Source: Trema orientale (Eukaryota > Streptophyta > Magnoliopsida > Rosales > Cannabaceae). From it: a DNA stretch of 64,000 nt. The position numbers were made by a program, and so were the translations under genes. The notes below the pieces were generated by a model. It saw only the letters and a program-made list of their open reading frames with translations, did no database searches and was not told where the DNA came from. The stretch covers positions 414,726 through 478,725 of the forward strand of contig JXTC01000036.1 of assembly GCA_002914845.1 (NCBI GenBank), written 5' to 3'. Positions 47,417-56,759 of this stretch are shown piece by piece (the stretch's first letter is position 1; each line of letters opens with the position of its first letter).

Positions 47417-47436
47417 GGGGGTGGGGTGGGTGGGGG
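47417..47436 (+). other. G-quadruplex motif beside a poly-T tract
   Basis: Four G runs (5, 4, 3 and 5) separated by single T bases, immediately after a pyrimidine tract (about 47385-47416). This meets the strict G-quadruplex pattern with one-base loops. Confidence 0.75.
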
Positions 47437-47499
47437 TACATTCGGCTAGCTTGGTTTAATGAGTTAGAAGCCTAGATGGCTAAAATGTGCTGATGGATT

Positions 47500-47765
47500 A
47501 GGCCATTGGGCCGTCTATTTCAAATTTTGACTAAAAATATTGGTTTGTGTAGCATAATTATATATAGGATAAGTACTATTTGGATTTTGACAATATTTTT
47601 TTTTTCTATTTCGTCTTGGTTAATATCTATAGAGTTTGTAAGTTATTTCTTGCATTTATATAGAATGTAAATTTAAAAAAAAAAAATGCTAAAGGCATAT
47701 TTATGTTGCTTGATTGTATTTCAAGTTTGGACAGGTTATTATATGAGTTCGGATATCTTTGAGTA
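47500..47765 (+). repeat. dispersed repeat, copy 1
   Basis: From GGGCCGTCTATTTC through ATATATAGGATAAGTACTATTTGGAT, GAGTTTGTAAGTTATTTCTT and GAATGTAAATTT to GGTTATTATAT, matching copy 2 (50700-50975) in order and strand at perhaps three quarters of sites. Family unknown. Confidence 0.6.
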
Positions 47766-48094
47766 TAGCAACGTGTAAAATACCTACTTGATCTGGATTT
47801 ATTGGGATTTTCTTCCACTTGAATCTAGATTTATATGGCTTAGTTTGTTTTTTTGATTTAAAATGAAAAATTATTTGGGAAATTTACACATAGGAGTCTA
47901 CTAAACTTTCATGATAAAAAAAGGACTAATCCATAAATATTTTCAAAACTAACTCTATTGACATGTCGTACACGTAAGATTACTAGAATATATTATTCAA
48001 TAACGAACCCTAAAATACATTTTTCTTCGACAAACTCCAAACTACTTCTACCACCATCATCGGTCCCAACCTTGGCGGTGCCTTCGTTTGACTA

Positions 48095-48275
48095 GAGTCG
48101 AAAAATTTCGACCATGGTCGAACTTGTTTTGCCACCTCTCCTAGTTTGTCCGATCGATTTTCGACTGACGGCTGGAAAATTTCGACCCCAGTAAAAAATT
48201 TTCGACTGCAATCAAACAATTCGACTGGAATCGACCGTCGTTCGACTGCAGTCGAAGAATCTCAATTCTGGTCAA
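48095..48275. repeat. TTCGAC/GTCGAA motif cluster
   Basis: About ten TTCGAC or GTCGAA words in 180 bp on both strands, including the perfect 16-bp palindrome TTCGACTGCAGTCGAA at about 48241-48256. This is unusual in AT-rich surroundings; it may be the subterminal repeats of an unrecognised transposon. Confidence 0.6.
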
Positions 48276-48784
48276 ACATGATTGGCTGCTTTACTAGATC
48301 GCCTCCTTCACTTTTGATTTTTTCAACTTGGTCAAAAATTTTCAATTGGGTCGAATTATGGGTAATTTCAGAAGTCCGAAATTTTCAATAAATGACACGA
48401 TAAAACTTTTATAAATGACTTTTGGGTTGTCCTCTTTTTCATCACATGTTTTAAAAAAATGTCAAAATTGATAATCCCCAAAATATTACGGTATCATTAT
48501 GTAAACGAAGTATTCTAATTTATGTATGTCTTTTCTTAATATTTGCTTCCATAAGTAATCTTTTAAATTAGTTGTACATATCAAGCCGGAGATAAAATTG
48601 CCTTTTAGAACTTTTATTAAAAAAAAAATCGATGGAATTCTGTGACTATAAAAGATTATTCAAACTAATATATTAAAAAAAAAAGAAAAAAACATTAGTC
48701 AAAACTATTACTCGATGGAAAAAAAAGGCTTCTTAGGAAAAAAAAATTCTAAAGTCTGAAAAATTGAAAAAATCACGGGTGGGC

Positions 48785-49255
48785 TAAACGATTTGAAAAA
48801 TTCCTTGAGTATTTATAAGAAATGACCTTTTTTTTTAAAAATCAATTTTAAAATAGCCATTTTTTACACCTATTTAATAAATAATTGTTTTATAATTTTA
48901 TTTTGATAAATAGCTGTTTTTTAGTTGATTTATTTTTTTATAAAGTAAATCAATTTTTGAAATAGTAAATCAATTTGTTTAAAAAATAAATCAACTTTAT
49001 AAAAAATAAATAATTTTTTATACAAATCAACATATTTCGATATACTAGGTAAAGTAAATCAATTTTTTATAAAGTAAATCAATTTTTTAAAACATAAATC
49101 AATTTTCAAAAAAATAAATCATTAGAATTTGATATACTAAATATGAAAACGACCTATTTTTTAATAATTTTCAAAATTCGGTCTTTTTAAATAGTATTTG
49201 AAAAACGGCCATTTTATAAATTATGATCCAAATTTCGGCTATTTGGTTAAAAATA
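48785..49255. repeat. AT-rich degenerate repeat field
   Basis: About eight copies of (A/G)TAAATCAATTTTTNAAA between 48900 and 49130, flanked on both sides by related GCCATTTTxTA words (48855 and 49208). No coding potential. Confidence 0.55.
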
Positions 49256-49394
49256 ACCAATCAGATTACTTGAGATAACTCATCGAGTTAATTTTATTTT
49301 CTTTTGAAAATTTTACCATATAAAATAAAACTTTCGAACAATTTTGATTTCTTAGACTTATATATGAAATAAGTTGATAGGCGTCTTTGAAACT

Positions 49395-49545
49395 CCGAGT
49401 GGAGTGATCTAGTGGTGATTAATTAAGATTGATCTTTGTAAGGTTGTGATCACTTGTTCGAGTGCTGGGTAAATCTCTTGTGGTTTTAAACGGTGAAAGC
49501 TTGTTTCATGAAGGCCATATTCTCTCTTTTTTATTATAAAAAAAT
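49395..49545 (+). mobile_element. possible tRNA-derived SINE
   Basis: A box-A-like TGATCTAGTGGTGAT (near 49407) and a box-B-like TTGTTCGAGTGC (near 49452) have the spacing of an RNA polymerase III promoter, followed by unrelated body sequence and an AT-rich tail. No clear target duplication. Confidence 0.4.
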
Positions 49546-49999
49546 AGGTATCTCTGAAGAACTAATTTTCATTGGCTCCGTGATAAAACGAGCTCATAAT
49601 ATAATAACGGACCTTTGAGATGGAGCACACTTATTAAGTACACCCCTTCAAAGATTTTACAACCTATGCAATATACCCCTTCAAAGATTTTACGACCTTT
49701 CCATTGGATTACCCCTTCAAATGTCCCTTAATTACATGTCTCAATTATATAATGAATTGGCTTTGTGAATTTGATTAATTAGAATACTACTGCTATCACC
49801 GAGGAGAAGAAAGGTGGTAAACCAAATATAATTGGTTTGAGTTTTAGGTGCATATGCTTTTTAAGATAATAAATTTGTTTGGTAAATTAAGTACATACAT
49901 GTGAATAAATCATAGGGTTAAAGATATTAATAGTTTCTGAATCATATTTGTTGTAACACATTATTTTTAAATTTTCAATTTACATAATAATAGTCTATG

Positions 50000-50400
50000 A
50001 ATAATGTTATTATTGCAATAATGATCTTTTTGTCACAAATTGTTAAATATTTTGTAGAAATAAATCATTACAGAGCATACGATTTTATAACTGTGGTCAA
50101 GAATTAGATTCTGAATTTTAACTTACATACTAGACTACCAAGACCAATGATCATTTTTTTTTTTCACAAACTGTTAAAATTTTAACATAAATGAGTCATA
50201 TACAAAGTGCATAGTTTAATAATTATGGCTAAAAATAAGACTCTGACTCATAAAAATAAATAATGTCTAATTATATACTTTGTTCATGGCTATTTTCTAT
50301 TAAAACACTGACAGTCTGTGACAAAGAGACTACTGTCATTGCCAACAATTGCATAATTCAGGAATCATTGCTATGTAAGTTAAAAATTCGTGAAATAAAA
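50000..50400. repeat. dispersed CACAAA/TTTGTG and GTCA motif stretch
   Basis: Repeated TTTTGTCACAAA, TTTTCACAAACTGTTAA, GACTCTGA and CTGTGACAAAGAGAC words, some as inverted pairs, resembling the field at 14545-15290. Weak. Confidence 0.35.
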
Positions 50401-50699
50401 TGATATAATAAGTATAATTCAGAAATACAGAAATATAGTTGCTATATTTAATCCTAAATCATACTACGTATGTGATTTAGGATTAAAAAAATTGGTTTAT
50501 GATACGTATGTTAATAAGTTACCCCATCCTCCTACGCTTTTTGTTAGGTGACACTTTGTGCCGGCGTAATTAATTAATATATCCTTAGGAATATAGGGAA
50601 AAATGAGATCACTTTTGCCAAGTTTAAGGAAAAACATGCCGACGTCAAGTATAGTTAAATTTAAAACCTATAAGGCTAAATTGTGATTTGTGGTCATGG

Positions 50700-50975
50700 G
50701 CGTTCGGCCGTCTACTTCTCATTTTATCTAAAATTAGCATAGCATATATATAGGATAGGCACTATTTGGATATAACTCAAGTTTTATTTTCAATTTTTTT
50801 ATAGTTAATAATGGTAGAGTCTTAATTTTTTTTTTCTTTTTCTTTGAAGAGTTTGTAAGTTGTTTTCTTATATTTATTAAGAATGTAAATTTGAAAAATG
50901 TTAAAGGGCGCATCTATTGTTGCTTAGTTACTATTTTAAATTTGGATAAGTTATTATATTTGGATAAGCCATCCC
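50700..50975 (+). repeat. dispersed repeat, copy 2
   Basis: Partner of 47500-47765: GGCCGTCTACTTCTC, ATATATAGGATAGGCACTATTTGGAT, GAGTTTGTAAGTTGTTTTCTT, GAATGTAAATTTG and AAGTTATTATAT occur in the same order. Confidence 0.6.
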
Positions 50976-51718
50976 CTATTATATTATTTCAAATAAATTT
51001 AAGTTTGCGTATTTTTATGGATTCGGTTTGCTCTTCATTTTACCCCATAAAAATACTGTGGCACGCACTGCGAGTATTGATCTTTATGTACATGTTTGTT
51101 CTTAAAATATGATTCCACCAATCATTTTCTCATCAGTCGTACATATTAAAGCGGTGATTTCTCCAAGTACTGATTTCCTTCCTAAACTGGCCTATTAAAA
51201 TTAAAAAACAATTATTTACTCATTGTTATAGATTTTATTTCTGTTTGATTTTAATGTTAAAGTTCTGGTAATAAATCTCTTTAGAATTTAAAGTTTTTGC
51301 CTTTTTAAGTACTTATCTATAATATTGACCTTTACTTTAGTTGATTTTTTTAACCCGAGTATAAACAATGCATTTCTCATTGGAGAAAGGGATTATTTTT
51401 TTCCCCCAATTTAATTATTCATTAAAACAAGAATATTTCTTTTCTGATAAATGAGTTATAATTTATCTCATTTTTCACGTATTTAAAGAAGATAGTGTCT
51501 ATTTATTATCTAAAATCTAAATTGCGCAATTTCTACATTATCTAAAATATTTGAATATTTAACCTCAACAATGAAAGTAGGTGTGGTTATACCAATCACC
51601 TAATTAAGTTTGCGACAAAATTTCTATATTAACTTTTGGCACAAAATATGTCATTCTGTTTTTTTATTATGATTTTTTTTGAAGGAAAAGTGGAAATTTT
51701 TTATTATAATAAGTCATT

Positions 51719-51881
51719 TTTTTTTTAAAAAAAAAGTGGGGCTTAACTAATGACCACCACTTACTACAAATTAAAAGAAAATGGCACACACACACACTAC
51801 CAAGATTTGAACCCCTGACCCCCCCCAAACACACACACATAACCCTCAAACCTTGGACCAACTGAGCTAACCCCAGTTGGC
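51719..51881 (-). mobile_element. tRNA-derived SINE with perfect 18-bp target duplication
   Basis: On the minus strand the element opens GGGGTTAGCTCAGTTGGT, a tRNA box A, followed about 50 bases later by GGGGTTCAAATCTTGG, a box B, then a short body and an A/T tail. The flanks TTATTATAATAAGTCATT at 51701-51718 and 51882-51899 are identical. The box pattern is like the Au-type SINE class widespread in angiosperms. Between the boxes there is a (GT)n/G-run stretch. Confidence 0.88.
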
Positions 51882-51899
51882 TTATTATAATAAGTCATT

Positions 51900-52670
51900 A
51901 TTTATCACAAGAGCAATATAATTAAGAAATTTTCTATTACAAAATAAAGAATCAATATAGAAAAAATGATATTTAGTGCCGCTTGATTCTTATAGTCAAG
52001 AGCCATCACTACTGTCTTTCAACAAAGATTTCGTATGGCAAGCAATAATATCATCGCTAAATATATAACAAGTCAAATTCACTAAACCCACAATAATGTT
52101 CCAATCATTTTGTACCAATGGGCCAATGAACGTTGAAAACACCACAAGATCCAAATTTTCACGAAGCACAACAACGATAGTTCTTCTTCCTTCATCATCA
52201 TCATCATGAAGTAAAGTATAAACTACCCCTATAGAGCTTATCTTCTTGAACAATGCAATACCCATGATGAATTTCTTTCAGATTTGATTCGTAGAATTCA
52301 GATACATAAGAAAACTACAGAAAACAAAATGAAAACAAATAAAATCTACACAAGTATATAAATTTCTTAGGATGAAACACCTGTAATTTCTCAAGATGAG
52401 GTAGACGTACGTCATTCATTGATTTGTGTTAGGAACTATGAGTGAATTGGATGCATTACAGCCATTTGCGAATAAAATTCCTTTTCACACGAAGTTTGTT
52501 AATATTTATTGGTTTAAACAAAGTCAAATTACATGGTATGAATCTCTCGCGGTAGAAAGTAAACTGATATCTCTGCCAAAAATAGTGATTTTACCCATCT
52601 TTTATATACTCTAGCCTGGTTTTCGAAAGTGTATGTCATTTCCTATGTAATAAGGGCAACTTCATATATA
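51900..52670. other. intergenic, no gene seen
   Basis: A minus-strand frame at 51996-52265 (89 codons, with a run of Asp/Glu) has no recognisable family; composition is not convincing. Confidence 0.4.
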
Positions 52671-52675
52671 TATAT

Positions 52676-53212
52676 TGTTAGGAAATTTGACAATTTTCTA
52701 TGTTAGTATGGGCCACACACATTATGGTTAATTGTGTTGGGCCATTTCATTTTGTATAGGACCCAAAATTGTGATCAAATAAAAAATAGGCCTAGAGTAT
52801 CCATTGGGTGTAGATCAAAATGTGGATATCCAGTAGGGTTGATGGATATCCTAGTTGGGTCATCCACCCATGGTTAGGTTAGGGTTTGGTCCCCATAACC
52901 AAAAGAAAGAAAGGTGCTCATTTTTGTAGCCTCCATCCCTACCAAAGATATAAGAACTCCATTGGAGTACCTCAAGCTTTTGGTTGTGGAAGATCCTCTA
53001 ACTCATCAAGTGATCAGGCCACCATTGTTTTGCTTCCGCCTAAGGATTGAACTCCAAAGTCCTCATCAAGATTAAGAGCTATGGACAATGATAAGTTCAC
53101 TAGATTTTAACCCATTTATTTAGCATAGATGATCCTATATTTAGGGTAGACATTTGGTGTTGTTTATCCTATATGTATTATAAATCATATACTATTTGAT
53201 TTATTGATAACA
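52676..53212 (+). repeat. 5' LTR of the 52.7-60.4 kb copia element
   Basis: TGTTAGGAAATTTGAC...TTGATAACA, 537 bp, with the primer binding site two bases inside. The partner at 59822-60368 carries about ten extra bases in one place. Confidence 0.92.
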
Positions 53213-53508
53213 ATTGGTATCAAGAGCCTTAATTCATGTTATCTATTTGGGTTTGAATCGTGTATGTTTTAGGTTTTCAAGTTTGGATCTTCACCTATTT
53301 GATTTCCTAATTTTTGGATGAACATGCATGATTTGTGATTTAAGTGATTTTGTTGAAATATTTGATGAATATATTTGTTGTTTTGAGGGTTAAAAATTGA
53401 GTTTTGGGTTGAAAGGTATGTGACTAGAGGCTAAAAATCACGAATTGGAGATTTTTCGGCAATTTTTCGGTTAATTTTTTTTTAAAAATAATAATAATTT
53501 TGCAGGCC

Positions 53509-53658
53509 GTGGCACCGCAGCACCACATTTGTGGCGCCGTAGCGCCACATCCCGAGAGGTGGCACTGCAGCGCTATTTCACAGTGCTGCAGCGCTATTTC
53601 ACGGTGCTGCAGCGCCACTCTGGGGCCACAGCGCCACTTCAGGGCGCTGCAGCGCCAT
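53509..53658 (+). repeat. GC-rich palindromic word array in the copia leader
   Basis: Seven or so degenerate copies of an ~18-base self-complementary word near GTGGCGCTGCAGCGCCAC, spaced by ATTT, TTCA and similar. GGCGCTGCAGCGCC at 53643-53656 is a perfect palindrome. Each unit could fold on itself or pair with any other unit, or with another RNA copy. Counterpart at 8141-8302. Confidence 0.82.
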
Positions 53659-54053
53659 CCCTGCTGTCACTATAGATCGTTTTTGATCTAATTTGAGATT
53701 TTGGGTCCCGTTTTGGATAGAATTGAGTCAATTTTGACCTAATTCGAGGAGTTCCAATCCAAAACTTGACAAATTAAGTTCATTACCTCAAATCCACTAA
53801 AGATAGACCCAAATTTATCCGTTGAAAACTCTATTTGGTTTTAAGAGTTGATAAATTTCATAAACTCAATTAATTTTGGTTCGTGCTTGTGAAAACTTTA
53901 TTTGATTGGGCATTGTTATTATTTTCTATGCACATTTAGTCTTGTATTGTAGGATAATTGAGTTGAAACAATATGTCGCCAAAGTGACTTTATTTGTGTA
54001 GGCTTGCTTATTCTAGAATATAAAGATGTTCTGAGTTTGTTGTTCATGCGGAT

Positions 54054-54264
54054 AGTCACCGGCCCAAAGGAAGGTGATTGTTTGGTCAAATGACAGACAC
54101 ACTTATGATGGTAAACATGAGATAGTTGTCAAGTTTCTATGTGAATAATGGATCGGCCCAAAGGAAGATTCATTATTTGACGGGATTTACTATCAATGTT
54201 TGATTGTTGTACTTAAGAGTGCCACTTACAAGTTAATAAATCGGCCCAAAAGAAGACTTATTAG
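54054..54264 (+). other. three hairpins with one conserved loop and different stems
   Basis: Hairpin 1: AGTCACC / GGTGATT (54054-54060, 54073-54079) around GGCCCAAAGGAA. Hairpin 2: AATAATGGATC / GATTCATTATT (54144-54154, 54167-54177), eleven pairs with one G-U, around the identical loop. Hairpin 3: TAATAAATC / GACTTATTA (54234-54242, 54255-54263), one mismatch, around GGCCCAAAAGAA. The stems differ in sequence and keep pairing, while the loop stays nearly fixed. A further ATGGCCCA at 54290 is cut by the start of the gag inversion. A fourth example is on the minus strand at 7096-7127. Confidence 0.78.
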
Positions 54265-54296
54265 CGTTGTACTAGGTATCTTGTGATAAAATGGCC

Positions 54297-55100
54297 CACT
54301 TCCTAATACGCCAAGCTTTGTACTTAGCTTATTCCTTCTTCACGTGCCCTATCTTACTACAAAAGAAACAAGCTTGTTCATCTTGTTTCTTTTGCACCTT
54401 AGAATGTGGTGCACCTACAGCTTCCTTACTCTTATCCATCTTTCTCTTCTTTGCCTTAGAGGTTGTGGTCAAGTTAGCATCTTCTGGCTTTTCAGCCTTG
54501 AATTTCTCTTCCTCTTGCACACAAATAGAAATGAGCTCATTAAGATCCCATTTCTCCTTTTGGGTATTGTATATAGTCTTAAGGTTCCTATATTGTGCAG
54601 GAAGAGAGATTAGGACCCAAGCCACAAGCATGTCATCCGACATTTCTAACTTGAGTTCTTTAAGCCTTACTGCTAAATGAGATATCTGTATGATGTACTC
54701 CTTTATGTTTCCTTTGCCGCTATACTTCATTGAGATGATCCTTGACAATGTATTGATCATCTCGGCCTTTTTATTCTTGAGATATAATTTCTCAAGAGCA
54801 GCAAGGAAAGCTTGAGCATTTTCCTTTTTTGGCAAAGAACCCCTCATAATTTCTGGAATAGAGCGCTTCATTATCATGATACACATACGGTTAGACCGTT
54901 CCCACTTTTCACTGAATACTTTCTGCTCAGTAGTACTCTCAGCAAAAAGCGAAGCAGGAGGGTCTTTCCTCAATATTAGGTCAAGATCCATACAACCTAG
55001 CACAATCATGACATTCTCTTTCCATGGCTTGAAGTTTGTGCCGTTAAGCACAAGAATGGTACTTAAGTTGGCAGAAATATTTGAAGCAGAAACTGAACAG
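54297..55100 (-). mobile_element. inverted gag segment of the copia element
   Basis: The minus strand encodes a copia gag (from MLNGTNFKPWKENVMIVLG on, through ISLPAQYRNLKTIYN, to a CFFCSKIGHVKKE zinc knuckle). It is the mirror copy of the plus-strand gag segment that follows, from which it differs at few sites. Part of a rearranged fossil. Confidence 0.88.
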
Positions 55101-55198
55101 AGAACAAAGACAAAATCATAAATAACATGCTCACAATTAAGAGGTCATATATAAGCATACAAATTAATAGTATATGCAAAAACATGACATAACATAAA

Positions 55199-56530
55199 AA
55201 AGGTAAGCTTCTCGTTTATGTTTGTTCTGAGGTTAATTCAACTTCTGTACCTAAGGACACTTGGTGGATAGATTCTGGTGCTACTACTCACGTAAGTATT
55301 TCTATGCAGGGTTGCCTGTGGAGCCGGAAGCCAAATGATGCTGAAAGATTCATCTATGTGGGCAATGGCAAAACAGCTCAAATAGAGGCTATTGGGCACT
55401 TTAGATTAATTTTGGNGCTGAGAGTACTACTGAGCAGAAAGTATTCAGTGAAAAGTGGGAACGGTCTAACCGTATGTGTATTATGATAATGAAGCGCTCT
55501 ATTCCAGAAATTATGAGGAGTTCTTTGCCAAAAAAGGAAAATGCTAAAGCTTTCCTTGCTGCTCTTGAGAAATTATATCTCAAGAATAAAAAGGCCGAGA
55601 TGATCAATACATTATCAAGGATCATCTCAATGAAGTATAGTGGCAAAGGAAACATAAAGGAGTACATCATGCAGATATCTCATTTAGCAGTAAGGCTTAA
55701 AGAACTCAAGTTAGAAATGTCGGATGACATGCTTGTGGCTTGGGTCCTAATCTCTCTTCCTGCACAATATAGGAACCTTAATACTATATACAATACCCAA
55801 AAGGAGAAATGGGATCTTAATGAGCTCATTTCTATTTGTGTGCAAGAGGAAGAGAAATTCAAGGCTGAAAAGCCAGAAGATGCTAACTTGACCATAACCT
55901 CTAAGGCAAAGAAGAGAAAGATGGATAAGAGTAAGGAAGCTGTAGGTGCACCACATTCTAAGGTGCAAAAGAAACAAGCTTGAAGAAACAAGATGAACAA
56001 GCTTGTTTCTTTTGTAGTAAGATAGGGCACGTGAAGAAGGAATAAGCTAAGTACAAAGCTTGGCGTATTAGGAAGGGTAAGCTTCTCGTTTATATTTGTT
56101 CTGAGATTAATTCAACTTCTGTACCTAAGGACACTTGGTGGATAGATTCTGGTGCTACTACTCACGTAAGTATTTCTATGCAGGGTTGCCTGTAGAGCCG
56201 GAAGCCAAATGATGCTGAAAGATTCATCTATGTGGGCAATGGCAAAACAGCTCAAATAGAGGCTATTGGGCACTTTAGATTAATTTTGGATTCTGGTTTT
56301 TGTTTGGATTTGAATGAGACTTTTATTGTATCGTCTTTAAGACAAAGTTTAATTTCCATTTCAGTATTGGACAAATCCGGTTTCTCTTGTTCATTTGGAA
56401 ATAATAAATTTAGTTTTATTTATGATTCGAATGTTGTTGGTACCGGTTTCCTTAATGATTATCTATATATGTTAAATACTCAATCCTCCGTTAATGAAAC
56501 CTTGCATGTAAATTCAAGAGGTACAAAATG
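55199..56530 (+). mobile_element. gag-protease region of the copia element, partly duplicated
   Basis: Plus-strand gag (about 55420-56045, ending in the same zinc knuckle region) followed by a protease-like DTWWIDSGATTHVSISMQG stretch at about 56100-56190. That stretch is also present once more ahead of the gag segment (55199-55415), and the single N at 55416 sits exactly at the joint. The arrangement is either a real duplication or an assembly error. Confidence 0.8.
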
Positions 56531-56759
56531 AAAATTAACAAATGAGGATTCATCGATGTTGTGGCATAAATGCTTAGGACACATTTCTAAATAAAGAATT
56601 GAACATCTTGTGTCTGATGGAATCCTTGATTCTCTTAATTTGACAGACTTTAAAGTCCGTATTGAATGTATAAAGGGAAAATAGATAAATGTTAGGAAAT
56701 TGGGTGCCAATAAGAGCTCTAACGTCTTAGAACTGATATATAAAGATATTTGTGGCCCA

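Noticed and set aside
47500-50975. LTR pair of an unknown retrotransposon
   Set aside because: The copies lack TG...CA ends, target duplications, a primer site and coding domains between them.
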